Shown: piece by piece, positions 19,129-29,874 of the stretch | Layout of the letters: each line of letters starts with the position of its first letter | Numbering within the stretch: the stretch's first letter is position 1 | Source: Erwinia persicina | Lineage (GTDB): Bacteria > Pseudomonadota > Gammaproteobacteria > Enterobacterales > Enterobacteriaceae | Direction of reading: 5' to 3' | Length of the DNA: 64,000 bases | NCBI RefSeq assembly: GCF_014838825.1 | Contig: NZ_JACYMO010000008.1 | Coordinates: 78,871 to 142,870 of the forward strand | Program-made: the position numbers and the translations under genes | The notes under the pieces: generated by a model | What the model was told of the DNA's origin: nothing | Databases searched by the model: none | The model's input: the letters and a program-made list of their open reading frames with translations, nothing else

Positions 19129-21258
19129 TTGCTGAACCCGATCGTAAAAAAATTCCAGTATGGTCAGCATACCGTCACTCTTGAGACCGGTATGATGGCC
19201 CGCCAGGCAACGGCTGCCGTGATGGTAAGCATGGACGACACCGCGGTGTTCGTGACAGTTGTTGGCCGTAAAAATGCAAAACCAGGTCAGGATTTCTTCC
19301 CGCTGACTGTTAACTATCAGGAGCGTACCTACGCTGCTGGTCGTATCCCTGGCAGCTTCTTCCGTCGTGAAGGCCGTCCAAGCGAAGGCGAAACACTGAC
19401 TTCACGTCTGATTGACCGTCCGCTGCGCCCACTGTTCCCGGAAGGTTTCGTCAACGAAGTGCAGGTTATCGCTACCGTTGTTTCCGTTAACCCACAGGTT
19501 AACCCGGACATCGTTGCTCTGATCGGTGCTTCTGCGGCGCTGTCACTCTCTGGCCTGCCGTTCAACGGCCCAATCGGTGCTGCGCGCGTCGGTTACCTGA
19601 ACGACCAGTACGTGCTGAACCCAACGACCGATGAGCTGAAAGAGAGCAAACTGGATCTGGTCGTTGCCGGTACCAAAGGCGCAGTGCTGATGGTGGAGTC
19701 AGAAGCTGAACTGTTAAGCGAAGACCAGATGCTGGGTGCTGTGGTGTATGGCCATGAGCAGCAGCAGATTGTTATCGACACCATTAACGAACTGGTGGCT
19801 GAAGCAGGCAAACCTCGCTGGGACTGGACACCAGAAGCACCGAACGACGCGTTGAACGCCCGTATCGCTGCGCTGGCTGAAGCCCGTCTGAGCGACGCTT
19901 ACCGTATCACCGAAAAACAGGAGCGCTATGCTCAGGTTGACGTGATTAAATCAGAAACCACCGCGACCCTGCTGGCTGAAGACGAGTCACTGGATGCCGG
20001 TGAGATCAGCGACATTCTGCACGCGCTGGAAAAAGACGTGGTACGTAGCCGCATTCTGCGCGGCGAGCCACGTATTGATGGCCGTGAAAAAGACATGATC
20101 CGTGGTCTGGATGTGCGTACCGGCGTTCTGCCACGTACCCACGGTTCAGCACTGTTCACCCGTGGTGAGACTCAGGCACTGGTTACCGCGACACTGGGTA
20201 CTGCCCGTGATGCGCAGAACCTGGATGAACTGATGGGTGAGCGTACTGATAACTTCCTGTTCCACTACAACTTCCCTCCGTACTCTGTCGGTGAAACCGG
20301 CATGGTCGGTTCGCCTAAGCGTCGTGAAATTGGTCACGGTCGTCTGGCGAAACGTGGTGTTCTGGCCGTCATGCCAAAAGGCGATGCGTTCCCGTACACT
20401 GTACGTGTCGTGTCTGAAATCACTGAATCTAACGGTTCATCCTCCATGGCGTCTGTATGTGGTGCTTCTCTGGCACTGATGGACGCCGGTGTCCCTATCA
20501 AAGCAGCCGTAGCCGGTATTGCGATGGGTCTGGTGAAAGACAACGATAACTTCGTTGTTCTGTCAGACATTCTGGGTGACGAAGATCACCTGGGCGACAT
20601 GGACTTCAAAGTAGCCGGTAGCCGTGAAGGTATCACCGCGCTGCAGATGGACATCAAAATTGAAGGCATCACCCGCGAAATCATGCATGAAGCGCTGAAC
20701 CAGGCTAAGGGTGCGCGTCTGCATATCCTGAGCGTTATGGAGCAGGCAATCAGCACCCCGCGTGGCGATATCTCTCAGTTTGCTCCACGCATCCATACCA
20801 TCAAGATCAGCGTTGATAAGATTAAAGACGTGATCGGTAAAGGTGGTTCTGTGATCCGTGCGCTGACTGAAGAGACCGGTACTACCATTGAAATTGAAGA
20901 TGACGGTACGGTTAAAATCGCAGCGACTGACGGTGAGAAAGCGAAATTCGCTATCCGTCGTATCGAAGAGATTACCGCAGAAATCGAAGTGGGCCGTATC
21001 TATAACGGTAAAGTGACCCGCATCGTTGACTTCGGTGCCTTCGTTGCTATCGGCGGTGGTAAAGAAGGTCTGGTTCACATCTCTCAAATCGCTGATAAGC
21101 GCGTTGAGAAAGTGACAGACTACCTGCAGATGGGCCAGGAAGTACCAGTGAAAGTACTGGAAGTTGACCGTCAGGGTCGCGTACGCCTGAGCATCAAAGA
21201 AGCCAGCGAACAGGCCCAGCCTGAAGCTGAAGCTCCTGCAGCACCTGAAGCAGAGTAA
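19129..21258 (+). CDS. pnp: polyribonucleotide nucleotidyltransferase (PNPase)
   Basis: Phosphorolytic 3'-5' exoribonuclease of the RNA degradosome. It has 709 residues (E. coli 711). Two RNase PH-like cores (about 10-220 and 310-545, with [10 protein letters not shown] and the [13 protein letters not shown] region) are joined by an all-helical domain, followed by KH ([16 protein letters not shown], about 560-615) and S1 (about 620-690, [25 protein letters not shown]). The start is TTG at 19129, as in E. coli, after AAGGAAC. It is under the leader hairpin described upstream. Confidence 0.97.
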   Translation: MLNPIVKKFQYGQHTVTLETGMMARQATAAVMVSMDDTAVFVTVVGRKNAKPGQDFFPLTVNYQERTYAAGRIPGSFFRREGRPSEGETLTSRLIDRPLRPLFPEGFVNEVQVIATVVSVNPQVNPDIVALIGASAALSLSGLPFNGPIGAARVGYLNDQYVLNPTTDELKESKLDLVVAGTKGAVLMVESEAELLSEDQMLGAVVYGHEQQQIVIDTINELVAEAGKPRWDWTPEAPNDALNARIAALAEARLSDAYRITEKQERYAQVDVIKSETTATLLAEDESLDAGEISDILHALEKDVVRSRILRGEPRIDGREKDMIRGLDVRTGVLPRTHGSALFTRGETQALVTATLGTARDAQNLDELMGERTDNFLFHYNFPPYSVGETGMVGSPKRREIGHGRLAKRGVLAVMPKGDAFPYTVRVVSEITESNGSSSMASVCGASLALMDAGVPIKAAVAGIAMGLVKDNDNFVVLSDILGDEDHLGDMDFKVAGSREGITALQMDIKIEGITREIMHEALNQAKGARLHILSVMEQAISTPRGDISQFAPRIHTIKISVDKIKDVIGKGGSVIRALTEETGTTIEIEDDGTVKIAATDGEKAKFAIRRIEEITAEIEVGRIYNGKVTRIVDFGAFVAIGGGKEGLVHISQIADKRVEKVTDYLQMGQEVPVKVLEVDRQGRVRLSIKEASEQAQPEAEAPAAPEAE

Positions 21259-21276
21259 CGGCAAGACCATTGAGTT

Positions 21277-21298
21277 CTCCGCACCTTCGGGTGCGGAG
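21277..21298 (+). terminator. TTCG-loop hairpin after pnp
   Basis: Nine-base perfect stem CTCCGCACC / GGTGCGGAG with a TTCG tetraloop. Only a weak T tract (TTGTTT) follows, so it may be a 3' end stabiliser or a leaky terminator before nlpI. Confidence 0.55.
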
Positions 21299-21387
21299 GA
21301 TTGTTTCATCGCGAGGGCTGGATGGCCTTGTGAACGGCAGGCGGATGACAGGATGTGCATCCCAATGTTTGTTTTCGGGAGTGGTAA

Positions 21388-22272
21388 ATGAAGCCATTTT
21401 TGCGCTGGTGTATTGTTGCGACAGCTTTGACGCTGGCAGGATGCAGCAACACCGATTGGCGTAAGAACGAAGTACTGGCGGTCCCCTTGCAGCCTACGCT
21501 GCAGCAGGAAGTCATTCTCGCGCGCATGGAACAAATACTTGCCAGTCGGTCATTGACCGATGATGAACGCGCACAGCTGTTATATGAGCGCGGAGTGTTG
21601 TATGATAGTCTCGGTTTGAGAGCACTGGCGCGAAATGATTTTTCACAAGCGCTGTCTATCAGACCGGATATGCCTGAAGTATTCAATTACTTAGGCATAT
21701 ATTTAACGCAGGCAGGCAACTTTGATGCTGCCTATGAAGCGTTTGATTCTGTACTTGAGCTTGATCCAACTTACAATTATGCGCGTTTAAATCGTGGTAT
21801 CGCTCTGTATTACGGCGGAAGATTTAAACTGGCGCAAGATGATCTGCTGGCGTTTTATCAAGACGATCCTAACGATCCCTTCCGCAGCCTGTGGCTGTAT
21901 CTCACTGAACGTGAGATCAACGCAGACCAGGCAAAAGTCTCGCTCAAGCAGCGTTACGACAAAGCGGTGAAGGAGCAATGGGGATGGAATATTGTCGAGT
22001 TCTACCTGGGCGATATCAGCGAAAAAACGCTGATGGAACGGCTCCAGGCGGACGCAACGGATAACACCTCGCTCGCTGAACATCTCAGTGAAACCAACTT
22101 CTATTTAGGTAAGTATTACCTAAGTCTGGGGGAGAAGGACAACGCAGAAGCGTTGTTCAAGCTGACGGTCGCCAACAACGTTCACAACTTTGTTGAGCAT
22201 CGATATGCATTGTTGGAGCTGGCGCTACTCGGCCAGACACAAGACGATTTATCAGAATCTGACCAGCAATAG
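21388..22272 (+). CDS. nlpI: lipoprotein NlpI
   Basis: Outer-membrane lipoprotein that serves as adaptor for the protease Prc in degrading the peptidoglycan hydrolase MepS. It has 294 residues, as in E. coli. The signal peptide ends in the lipobox LAGC with lipidated Cys19. TPR repeats follow, visible as [47 protein letters not shown] and [15 protein letters not shown]. Residue 20 is Ser, not Asp, which fits outer-membrane sorting by Lol. It lies between pnp and deaD as in E. coli. Confidence 0.96.
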   Translation: MKPFLRWCIVATALTLAGCSNTDWRKNEVLAVPLQPTLQQEVILARMEQILASRSLTDDERAQLLYERGVLYDSLGLRALARNDFSQALSIRPDMPEVFNYLGIYLTQAGNFDAAYEAFDSVLELDPTYNYARLNRGIALYYGGRFKLAQDDLLAFYQDDPNDPFRSLWLYLTEREINADQAKVSLKQRYDKAVKEQWGWNIVEFYLGDISEKTLMERLQADATDNTSLAEHLSETNFYLGKYYLSLGEKDNAEALFKLTVANNVHNFVEHRYALLELALLGQTQDDLSESDQQ

Positions 22273-22375
22273 CTGACGAACTTCATTGCCCGTTTTTTCG
22301 AAAAGTCATCATCTTAGCGGATGAGGGCCTTTTTGTTCGTCAAAACCACTAATTTGAGCCGGTTCACACTTTTTG

Positions 22376-22432
22376 ATGAAAATGACTGAAAGTTTTCACG
22401 ACGAGTTATGTAGACTGGCCGCCGCAATCTAA
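22376..22432 (+). CDS. yrbN: YrbN-like small protein upstream of deaD
   Basis: An 18-codon open frame ([18 protein letters not shown]) ends 16 bases before the deaD ATG. E. coli has a small gene, yrbN, in exactly this position, with a [13 protein letters not shown] sequence as I remember it. The frame stops close to the deaD ribosome-binding site, so its translation could influence deaD. Too short for composition tests; the call rests on position and remembered similarity. Confidence 0.55.
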   Translation: MKMTESFHDELCRLAAAI

Positions 22433-22448
22433 GAGGCACGTGTACTAC

Positions 22449-24368
22449 ATGACTGATATCCAAACTACTTTTGCTGACCTTGGCCTGAACGCCGACCTCC
22501 TCGAATCACTGACCGGCATGGGCTACGTGAAGCCTTCCCCAATCCAGCTTGAGTGTATTCCTCATCTGCTGGCGGGCCGTGACGTGCTGGGTATGGCGCA
22601 GACCGGGAGTGGCAAAACTGCAGCCTTCTCGCTGCCGTTATTACATAACATTGACCCAACCGTAAAAGCACCTCAGATCCTGGTGCTGGCACCGACCCGC
22701 GAACTGGCGGTGCAGGTTGCAGAAGCGATGACTGAATTCGCTAAACATATGCGCGGCCTGAACGTGGTAGCCCTTTACGGCGGCCAGCGTTATGACGTGC
22801 AGCTGCGCGCTCTGCGCCAGGGACCACAGGTTGTTGTGGGTACGCCTGGTCGTCTGCTTGACCACCTGAAACGCGGCACGTTAGATCTGTCTAACCTGCG
22901 CGGCCTGGTGCTGGACGAAGCCGATGAAATGCTGCGTATGGGCTTCATCGAAGACGTTGAAACTATTATGGCGCAGATCCCGGACAATCATCAGACTGCT
23001 CTGTTCTCTGCGACCATGCCAGAAGCGATCCGTCGTATCACCAAGCGCTTTATGAAAGATCCGCAGGAAGTGCGTATCCAGTCAAGCATGACCACCCGTC
23101 CGGACATCAGCCAGAGCTACTGGACTGCGTACGGCCGTAAAACGGATGCACTGACCCGCTTCCTGGAATCAGAAGACTTTGATGCTGCGATCATCTTCGT
23201 GCGGACTAAAAACGCAACGCTGGAAGTGGCTGAAGCGCTGGAGCGCAGCGGTTACAACAGTGCTGCACTGAACGGTGATATGAACCAGGCACTGCGTGAG
23301 CAGACCCTGGAGCGTCTGAAAGACGGTCGTCTGGACATCCTGATCGCCACCGACGTTGCGGCCCGTGGCCTGGACGTTGAGCGTATCAGCCTGGTGGTTA
23401 ACTATGACATCCCGATGGACGCAGAATCTTACGTTCACCGTATCGGCCGTACCGGTCGTGCAGGTCGTGCCGGCCGTGCTCTGCTGTTCGTTGAGAACCG
23501 CGAGCGTCGTCTGCTGCGTAACATTGAACGCACCATGAAGCTGACCATTCCTGAAGTAGAGCTGCCAAACGCAGAGCTGCTGGGTGAGCGTCGTCTGGCG
23601 AAGTTTGCTGCTAAAGTTCAGCAGCAGCTGGAAAGCAGCGATCTGGAGCAGTACCGTGCTCTGCTGGCTAAAATGCAGCCAGAAGAAGAGCTGGACATCG
23701 AAACGCTGGCCGCAGCACTGCTGAAAATGGCTCAGGGCGAACGTCCACTGATCGTTCCTGCTGATGCGCCACAGCGTCCGCGCAGCCAGTTCCGCGATCG
23801 TGATGACCGCCAGGCCGGCCGCAGCGATCGTCCGGATCGTGGCCCACGTGAACCACGTGAACCCCGCGCAGAAGGCGATCGTCCACGTCGTGAACGTCGT
23901 GACGTCGGTGATATGGAAGTGTACCGCATTGAAGTAGGCCGTGATGACGGTGTTGAAGTGCGTCACATCGTTGGCGCTATCGCTAACGAAGGCGACATCA
24001 GCAGCCGCTACATCGGTAACATCAAGCTGTTCGGTACGCACTCCACTATCGAACTGCCAAAAGGCATGCCGGGCGAAGTTCTGTCACACTTCACCCGCAC
24101 GCGTATTCTGAACAAACCGATGAATATGCAGCTGATTGGTGATGCACAGCCACGCAGCAACGACCGTGGCGGCGAACGTCGTCCGGGCGGCCCTGCACGC
24201 GGTGGCTTTGGCGCTGGCGCTGGCCGTGAAGGTGGAGCCCCACGCGGTGGTGCTGAAGGCGGTCGTCGCTTCAGCAATGACCGTGGCGGTGAACGTCGTC
24301 CGGGTGGCCCTTCACGTGGCCCACGCACTGAAGGCGGCGCAGCACCTACCCGTCGTCGTGACGCGTAA
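22449..24368 (+). CDS. deaD: ATP-dependent RNA helicase DeaD (CsdA)
   Basis: Cold-shock DEAD-box helicase for 50S assembly and RNA decay. From the ATG at 22449 it has 639 residues. Helicase motifs are Q motif [14 protein letters not shown], Ia [31 protein letters not shown] and [14 protein letters not shown] dimerisation region and an RNA-binding domain (about 480-555, [16 protein letters not shown]) follow, then an Arg/Gly-rich tail in which [13 protein letters not shown] occurs twice. An in-frame GTG at 22440 is too close to the AGAGG ribosome-binding site. A strong terminator follows. Confidence 0.96.
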   Translation: MTDIQTTFADLGLNADLLESLTGMGYVKPSPIQLECIPHLLAGRDVLGMAQTGSGKTAAFSLPLLHNIDPTVKAPQILVLAPTRELAVQVAEAMTEFAKHMRGLNVVALYGGQRYDVQLRALRQGPQVVVGTPGRLLDHLKRGTLDLSNLRGLVLDEADEMLRMGFIEDVETIMAQIPDNHQTALFSATMPEAIRRITKRFMKDPQEVRIQSSMTTRPDISQSYWTAYGRKTDALTRFLESEDFDAAIIFVRTKNATLEVAEALERSGYNSAALNGDMNQALREQTLERLKDGRLDILIATDVAARGLDVERISLVVNYDIPMDAESYVHRIGRTGRAGRAGRALLFVENRERRLLRNIERTMKLTIPEVELPNAELLGERRLAKFAAKVQQQLESSDLEQYRALLAKMQPEEELDIETLAAALLKMAQGERPLIVPADAPQRPRSQFRDRDDRQAGRSDRPDRGPREPREPRAEGDRPRRERRDVGDMEVYRIEVGRDDGVEVRHIVGAIANEGDISSRYIGNIKLFGTHSTIELPKGMPGEVLSHFTRTRILNKPMNMQLIGDAQPRSNDRGGERRPGGPARGGFGAGAGREGGAPRGGAEGGRRFSNDRGGERRPGGPSRGPRTEGGAAPTRRRDA

Positions 24369-24383
24369 CCACTGATGCCCCAT

Positions 24384-24415
24384 AAAAAAACCAGCCTTCG
24401 GGCTGGTTTTTTTTT
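24384..24415. terminator. bidirectional terminator between deaD and yhbW
   Basis: Stem AAACCAGCC / GGCTGGTTT with a TTCG loop between A and T runs; it serves deaD on the plus strand and yhbW on the minus strand. Confidence 0.92.
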
Positions 24416-24430
24416 GCCCTGCTGTCAGGG

Positions 24431-25438
24431 TTACAAAGCGTTACGGGCCTGCATGGCCAGCTCAAACGAGTAGAGCCGCGCCTGAGTATCAAAAATCTGC
24501 CCGTTGACCATCACTTCATCCGCCTGGGTTTCACGCATCAGCGCCGCCAGCCCCTGACGGACTTTATCTTTATCACCCACCACCGACATGCTCAGCGCCT
24601 GCTGCACGCCGTACTGTTCTGACGGTGACCACAGGTTGTCCATGTTATCCACTGGTGCGGGCAGCGGACCCGGTTTGCCGCGCCGCAGATTGATAAACTG
24701 CTGCTGCATGGAGGTAAACAGGAAGCGCGCATCGCGATCGCTGTCAGCGGCGATCACGTTGACACACACCATCGCATAGGGTTTATCCAGCCGCGCAGAG
24801 GGTTTAAAGTGCTCGCGGTATAAATGCAGCGCCTGTAGCAACATATCGGGGGCGAAGTGGGAAGCGAAGGCAAACGGCAGGCCCATCTGTGCCGCCAGCT
24901 GCGCGCTGTACAGGCTGGATCCTAGCAGCCAGACCGGGATTTTCAGGCCGGTTCCAGGCACCGGCTGTACCACCGGCATCTCTTCGCCTGTGTGATCGAA
25001 CCAGCGGATGAGTTCACTGACATCGGACGGGAAATTATCGACATGTCCCGCCATGTGGCGGCGCAGCGCCAGCATGGTGCGCTGATCGGAACCCGGTGCG
25101 CGGCCCAGACCCAGATCGATACGGCCTGGGTAGAGCGACTCCAGGGTACCGAACTGTTCGGCAATCACCAGCGGGGAATGATTGGGCAGCATCACCCCGC
25201 CCGAACCCAGGCGCAGGGTTTGCGTATTCGCTGCCAGATACCCAATCAGCACCGAGGTGGCCGCGCTGGCAATCCCGGACATGTTGTGGTGCTCTGCCAG
25301 CCAGTAGCGGTGAAAACCAAGAGTCTCAGACTGCTTTGCCAGAGAGAGTGATGCATGAAACGCATCGCGCGCCGATGCACCCTGAGGAATGGGGGCGAGA
25401 TCCAGTACCGAAAGCGGTACATTTTTTTTATCAGGCAT
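24431..25438 (-). CDS. yhbW: luciferase-like flavin monooxygenase YhbW
   Basis: Member of the bacterial luciferase-like, FMN-dependent TIM-barrel family; the substrate is not known. It is 335 residues, the length of E. coli YhbW, with conserved blocks [68 protein letters not shown] and [19 protein letters not shown]. It lies next to the anaerobic ubiquinone genes but separated by 197 bases, so no functional link can be claimed. Confidence 0.92.
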   Translation of the reverse strand: MPDKKNVPLSVLDLAPIPQGASARDAFHASLSLAKQSETLGFHRYWLAEHHNMSGIASAATSVLIGYLAANTQTLRLGSGGVMLPNHSPLVIAEQFGTLESLYPGRIDLGLGRAPGSDQRTMLALRRHMAGHVDNFPSDVSELIRWFDHTGEEMPVVQPVPGTGLKIPVWLLGSSLYSAQLAAQMGLPFAFASHFAPDMLLQALHLYREHFKPSARLDKPYAMVCVNVIAADSDRDARFLFTSMQQQFINLRRGKPGPLPAPVDNMDNLWSPSEQYGVQQALSMSVVGDKDKVRQGLAALMRETQADEVMVNGQIFDTQARLYSFELAMQARNAL

Positions 25439-25582
25439 AGTTGCTCACTTTGTCTAACGGCCGACGCTGCGCCAGGTACAAAAGAGACAGATTAAGGCAT
25501 TTGCTGTCCGTATTGTTGTCCGTTCGCAGCACTCCTGAAATTAACGGTGCCGCAGGGCGGCTGATCCACCGTTATTATAATA

Positions 25583-25599
25583 GCGGGATTTATCCCGGC
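25583..25599 (-). terminator. possible weak terminator after ubiV
   Basis: Short stem CGGGA / TCCCG with loop TTTA followed on the minus strand by an A/T-rich stretch rather than a clean T run, 37 bases after the ubiV stop. Confidence 0.3.
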
Positions 25600-25635
25600 G
25601 GAAATCCTCCCCGCCAGGATCGGCGCGAGCGTGAT

Positions 25636-26514
25636 TTAGCTGACCAGCTCCAGCCCTGCTACCCGTCGCCAGTAGCCGTTACAGTCTGCGTGGTGATCCC
25701 TCTTCAGCGGCATCTGGCCTGCTTCGTTAGCGCGGAACTGGGTGATCACCGACAGTGTTCCTGCATCCTGCGGTGAAAGACGCACAATATCGACCAGTCC
25801 CTGCATGGAGGGCAGGTCGTTACCCAGGTTGTAGCAGCTGCCGCTCATGGTCTGAATGCCGTTCAGAACAAACACCTGCTGATCCTCCTGGGTATGTACA
25901 CGGCGTCCCTGGGGATAGTCAATACAGCAGGTCTGACATTCATCCTTGCTGCGATTTTCTGAACGTGCGGTAAAGCAGCGGGCTGACAGGGCCAGCGGCA
26001 GATGACCATAGCTCAACACTTCAACCTCAAACCGCTGGCGGATGCCCAGTTCTTCACACTGAGTGATCAACTGCATCAGCCAGTCTCGCGACAGTTCCAC
26101 CGGCATGCACCAGCGCATCATTCCCATGTCCAGCAACAGTTTCAGTGCGACAGCATTATAGACATTAAGCGCAGGCCCGGCGACGAAGGGAATCCCGGCT
26201 TCGCTGGCCAGCGTCACGGCACCAACATCATTGGCTTCGATCAGAAATTCGCCGTTATCCACATAGCGCTTCAGCTCGGTCAGTTCCGAAGGAGACTGCA
26301 CCAGCGCCAGCGTACTGAGCACCACCTGCTTCCCGGCATCAGCCAGCTGCCTGGCCATACTCAGCCAGTCGCTGGTTTTCGTGGCGCGGCGTTTACTGCA
26401 CACCGACTCTCCCAGGTAGACAATGTCAGCATCACTGTCGGCGGCCGACTGATAAAAAGCGTTCAGCGTCTCTTTTGGCCAGTACCACAGTACTGGTCCC
26501 AGTGAATATTTCAT
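25636..26514 (-). CDS. ubiV: oxygen-independent ubiquinone hydroxylation protein UbiV
   Basis: U32-family Fe-S protein that works with UbiU in ring hydroxylation of ubiquinone precursors without oxygen. From the ATG at 26514 it has 292 residues, the E. coli length. The four cluster ligands fall at Cys39, Cys180, Cys193 and Cys197 (SVCSKRR, ARCFTAR, ECQTCCIDYPQGR), the same numbers as in E. coli. The gene starts 8 bases after the ubiU stop, so ubiU-ubiV is an operon. Confidence 0.93.
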   Translation of the reverse strand: MKYSLGPVLWYWPKETLNAFYQSAADSDADIVYLGESVCSKRRATKTSDWLSMARQLADAGKQVVLSTLALVQSPSELTELKRYVDNGEFLIEANDVGAVTLASEAGIPFVAGPALNVYNAVALKLLLDMGMMRWCMPVELSRDWLMQLITQCEELGIRQRFEVEVLSYGHLPLALSARCFTARSENRSKDECQTCCIDYPQGRRVHTQEDQQVFVLNGIQTMSGSCYNLGNDLPSMQGLVDIVRLSPQDAGTLSVITQFRANEAGQMPLKRDHHADCNGYWRRVAGLELVS

Positions 26515-26522
26515 CCTGCCTC

Positions 26523-27518
26523 CTACTGCCACTGCCGGTGATACGCACCGAGCGTGGTTTGTGTGCCTTCACTCAGCGCACTGAGCGCCGCCATCCACTG
26601 GGGCTGTGCGGTAAAGTTCTGCGGGTCAGCGTGACAGCGATCAATGGCCTGACGCCAGATACGTGCCACCTGTTCAACATAGGCGGGGCTGCGCTGACGC
26701 CCTTCAATTTTAACCGAGACGATATTCGCTGCCATCAGCTCAGGCAGCAGCGCCAGCGTATTGAGGCTCGTGGGCTCTTCGAGGACATGATAATGGGCCT
26801 TGTCGACCTTATAACGGCCTTTGCACAGCGTCGGGTATCCGGCATTTTCTCCCGCGTCATAGCGATCGATCAGCACCTCATTCAGCCGGGATTCCAGCCC
26901 GGCCGGGGTCTGCTGCCAGCGAACAAAACGGGCCGGTGAGCAGGCGCCGACCGTATTGGGGGATTCGCCCGTCAGGTAAGAAGAGAGGTAGCAGCGGCCC
27001 TCTGCCATAATGCACAGACTGCCGAAGGCAAAGACCTCCAGTGGGACGGTGGTATCGCGGGCCAGCTGGCGAACCTGATGCATCGATAGCACTCGCGGCA
27101 ATACCACGCGTGATACATCGAAGTTACGCTGGTAAAAGCGAACGGCAGCCGCATTTGTCGCGGAGGCTTGTACCGAAACATGACGTTCAATATGGGGATA
27201 TTTTTCTGCGGCGTACGCCAGCATGGCAATATCTGCCAGGATTAAAGCATCAGCACCGGCATGTGCGGCCATATCGACGGCGCGCTGCCAACGCACATAG
27301 CCATCAGGATGGGCAAAGGTGTTGATCGCCACATGCAGTTTGCGTTTACGCTGATGAACGTAGCGTGCTGCTTCCTGCAGGCGTTTGTCGGTGAAGTTCA
27401 GGCCCGCAAAGTGGCGGGCATTGGTTTCATCTTTCAGGCCGATATACACCGCATCGGCACCGTTATCGATGGCCGCCTTCAGCGCCGGTAGGTTTCCGGC
27501 CGGGCAGAGAAGTTCCAT
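26523..27518 (-). CDS. ubiU: oxygen-independent ubiquinone hydroxylation protein UbiU
   Basis: Peptidase U32-family protein, partner of UbiV; the heterodimer carries two 4Fe-4S clusters. It has 331 residues. Cysteines at 169, 176, 193 and 232 (GSLCIMAEGRCYLSS, GACSPAR, TLCKGRYK) match the cluster ligands of E. coli UbiU. The start MELLCPAGNLPALKAAIDNGADAVYIG is typical for the family. It is divergent from ubiT, and the 205-base region between them should hold control sites; I looked for FNR boxes and saw only half-sites. Confidence 0.94.
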   Translation of the reverse strand: MELLCPAGNLPALKAAIDNGADAVYIGLKDETNARHFAGLNFTDKRLQEAARYVHQRKRKLHVAINTFAHPDGYVRWQRAVDMAAHAGADALILADIAMLAYAAEKYPHIERHVSVQASATNAAAVRFYQRNFDVSRVVLPRVLSMHQVRQLARDTTVPLEVFAFGSLCIMAEGRCYLSSYLTGESPNTVGACSPARFVRWQQTPAGLESRLNEVLIDRYDAGENAGYPTLCKGRYKVDKAHYHVLEEPTSLNTLALLPELMAANIVSVKIEGRQRSPAYVEQVARIWRQAIDRCHADPQNFTAQPQWMAALSALSEGTQTTLGAYHRQWQ

Positions 27519-27723
27519 AGGGGTCGATCCAACTAATCAGAAGAGTTGATGAGTTTAGTGAGGAAAGCGGCGACAAATTTTGATTTAAGGCAGCTAATGG
27601 CGTATTGATGGGGTTCGTGATCCCTGATAAAACTCGTATAGTTCGCACACTTTGTTGATCCAGCCGTCAGACGCATTTTGCTGTTGTGGCAAAATAGCTG
27701 AAATTTATTCGTAAGGAGTGATA

Positions 27724-28251
27724 ATGGTGTTGAACCCGCTACGCAGCCACTGTGTCCGCCACGGACCGCAATTGCTGCGCCTTCCACTGCGGTTTACCCC
27801 GTTTGCCGTGAAGAAACCGCTACTGCAGGTATTGCTACGCTGGCAGTTTCAGCAGGCGCTGGAGGAAGGTGAGCTGGATTTCCTGGAAGGGCGCTGGCTG
27901 GGAATCGAGGTTAGCGATCTCGAACTGTGCTGGTCAGTGACGCTGCAGCAGGGCAAACTTCAGGTAGCCGAACGCGCGGAAGCCGATGTCTGGTTTCGTG
28001 GCAATGCCAACGATCTGGTGCTGATCGCCGCCCGCAGACAGGACCCGGATACCCTGTTTTTTCAACGTCGTCTGCTGATTGAAGGTGATACCGAGCTGGG
28101 TCTGGAAGTGAAAAACCTGATGGATGCGATCGATCTGGAATCCATGCCGAGGCCGTTACGCATCGGACTAATGCAACTGGCTGACTTTATTGAAGCCGGA
28201 CTGAAAAAGGACGCGATTTCCCCGGCGGATCGCGCAGGTGTCTCATGTTAA
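27724..28251 (+). CDS. ubiT: ubiquinone accessory factor UbiT (SCP2 lipid-carrier)
   Basis: SCP2-domain protein that binds the polyprenyl intermediates for the oxygen-independent ubiquinone pathway. It is 175 residues (E. coli YhbT 174), with ALEEGELDFLEGRWLGIEV, ARRQDPDTLFFQRRLLIEGDTELGLEVKNLMDAIDLE. I chose the ATG at 27724, five bases after AAGGAG; a GTG two codons earlier is inside that site. Its end overlaps yhbS by 7 bases. Confidence 0.92.
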   Translation: MVLNPLRSHCVRHGPQLLRLPLRFTPFAVKKPLLQVLLRWQFQQALEEGELDFLEGRWLGIEVSDLELCWSVTLQQGKLQVAERAEADVWFRGNANDLVLIAARRQDPDTLFFQRRLLIEGDTELGLEVKNLMDAIDLESMPRPLRIGLMQLADFIEAGLKKDAISPADRAGVSC

Positions 28252-28748
28252 TTCGTTCCGAAATTGGTATCGATGCTGCCAGCATCGACAGCCTGCTGCG
28301 CCGCAGTTTCCCCACCTCTGCCGAGGCGGAGCTGGTGCAGCAACTCCGTGAAGACGGATTGTTAACTCTCGGCGTGGTGGCCACGGATGATGAGGGCCAG
28401 GTGCTGGGCTATGCGGCGTTCAGCCCGGTCACGCTGAACGATGAAGATCGTCAGTGGGTGGGATTAGCGCCGCTGGCGGTCGATGAATGCGTCCGCCGGC
28501 AGGGCATCGGTAAGCAGCTTGTCTATGAAGGGCTGGATACGCTCAATGAGTTCGGCTATGCCGCCGTGGTGGTGCTGGGCGATCCCGCTTACTTCGGGCC
28601 TTATGGGTTTGAGCCGGCTGCGCGCCACCAGCTGGACTGTCGCTGGGAAGGCACTGAAGCGACTTTCCAGGTTTATAAGCTGGCAGATGATGCCTTTAAC
28701 GGCGTGGAAGGCCGCATCGAATTCTCTGCGCCGTTTACGCGTTTCTGA
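28245..28748 (+). CDS. yhbS: GNAT family N-acetyltransferase YhbS
   Basis: Probable acetyl-CoA-dependent acetyltransferase of 167 residues, the E. coli YhbS length. The GNAT core shows the acetyl-CoA loop as [19 protein letters not shown] (R-x-x-G-x-G type) and the C-terminal part [19 protein letters not shown]. The substrate is unknown. It is coupled to ubiT by a 7-base overlap. Its 3' end overlaps the convergent yhbQ by 14 bases. Confidence 0.9.
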   Translation: MLIRSEIGIDAASIDSLLRRSFPTSAEAELVQQLREDGLLTLGVVATDDEGQVLGYAAFSPVTLNDEDRQWVGLAPLAVDECVRRQGIGKQLVYEGLDTLNEFGYAAVVVLGDPAYFGPYGFEPAARHQLDCRWEGTEATFQVYKLADDAFNGVEGRIEFSAPFTRF

Positions 28749-29040
28749 GCGCCGCAAGCCACTGAACAAGTGACACAGGCTGGTGTTCAACCAGCCTTAT
28801 TTTTTGCGGCTTTTTTAGCTGTTTTACCTGATATTCCAGCTTTGACGCCAGCGATCGATCCCCTGCCTCACAGTGAAACAGCAGCTCAAGCGGTCCCTTA
28901 CCCCGTAATGCCTTCGCGCCTTTACCGCTCTGGTGCTGCGCAAAGCGTCGTGCCACGTCATTCGTGATGCCGGTGTACAGCATCCCACTGGCGGTACGCA
29001 CAATATAAAGTTGCCAGCCGGCAGTTGCAGCAGAATACAT
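28735..29040 (-). CDS. yhbQ: GIY-YIG family nuclease-like protein YhbQ
   Basis: Small stand-alone GIY-YIG domain protein (101 residues; E. coli YhbQ 100). The motif appears as [26 protein letters not shown], followed by [15 protein letters not shown] and the Glu in [11 protein letters not shown] that corresponds to the catalytic glutamate. E. coli YhbQ is reported as a DNA endonuclease. I chose the ATG at 29040; the open frame offers another 7 codons upstream. It is convergent with yhbS. Confidence 0.9.
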   Translation of the reverse strand: MYSAATAGWQLYIVRTASGMLYTGITNDVARRFAQHQSGKGAKALRGKGPLELLFHCEAGDRSLASKLEYQVKQLKKPQKIRLVEHQPVSLVQWLAALRNA

Positions 29041-29141
29041 AAAGCGTCCCAATCCACACAAAGAAGGAGGAGGCTACTTTAGCGCATATTGGGCGGGATC
29101 TTAAGTGGGGCAAGGCCAGCCGCAGCTGGCCAGGGAGACGA

Positions 29142-29663
29142 TCAGGCGGCGTTCAGAATACGCAGGGATTCACGGTTAAAGGCGGGCAGATCGTCCGGCG
29201 TGCGGCTGGTGACCAGGCGATCGTTATCGACTACAACCTCTTCATCGTAAAAATCGGCACCAGCATTTTTCAGGTCAATCACCACCGGTTTCACCGTGGT
29301 CATTTTACGCCCGCGTACCGCATTGGCGCTAATCAGCAGCTGCTGGCCGTGGCAGATGGCAAAAACGGGTTTACCCAGGGCCACAAAAGCTTTAGTAAAT
29401 TCAACAAACCGGTCGTCACCGCGCAGCGTATCCGGGGAGTGACCGCCCGGCAGCAGCAGGGCATCAAATTCAGCCGGATGAACGTCATCGATACTTTTAT
29501 CGACCTTCACGCTGGCTTTACCCTGTTTCCCGGTCAGGGTTTTACCCGCCTCAGTCTCAATGGTAATCACCTCGTGGCCGGCATTTCGGTACGCCTCGGC
29601 GGGGGAAGTAAATTCTGAGTCTTCAAATTCATCGGTCATCAGCACCGCAATCTTCTTGCTCAT
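29142..29663 (-). CDS. yhbO: DJ-1/PfpI superfamily protein YhbO
   Basis: Stress-protection protein of the DJ-1/PfpI superfamily, described in E. coli as a glyoxalase/deglycase; that activity is debated. From the ATG at 29663 (MSKKIAVLMTDEFEDSEFTSP), placed 8 bases after AGGAGG, it has 173 residues (E. coli 172). The nucleophile elbow is FAICHGQQLL with its Cys near 105; E. coli has CHGPQ, so Pro is replaced by Gln. The acidic partner Glu in DEFEDSE is kept. Confidence 0.92.
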   Translation of the reverse strand: MSKKIAVLMTDEFEDSEFTSPAEAYRNAGHEVITIETEAGKTLTGKQGKASVKVDKSIDDVHPAEFDALLLPGGHSPDTLRGDDRFVEFTKAFVALGKPVFAICHGQQLLISANAVRGRKMTTVKPVVIDLKNAGADFYDEEVVVDNDRLVTSRTPDDLPAFNRESLRILNAA

Positions 29664-29874
29664 ATTTCCTCCTGTGAGCTTTCGTTGAGAACGGAATAAG
29701 TGTGGTTCAATGATGCTGAAAATCAACCCGGTGTGGCTTTTCAATTCACAGGTTACTGATTTTTTGGGAAAAGAGGGCGCACACAAAGGTAAAGAAAATG
29801 CAGCCTGCTGGCGTTTGCCAGTACCGCCCCTTATGATGAATTCTCACTCTGCCCATCACCTTCAGGACGAACCC

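Noticed and set aside
23169..24041. A 290-codon minus-strand frame opposite deaD
   Set aside because: Thr/Phe/Ala-rich antisense translation of conserved helicase codons.
27519..27723. FNR site in the ubiU-ubiT intergenic region
   Set aside because: Several TTGAT half-sites occur (for example at 27578) but none has a proper ATCAA partner at 4 bases distance.
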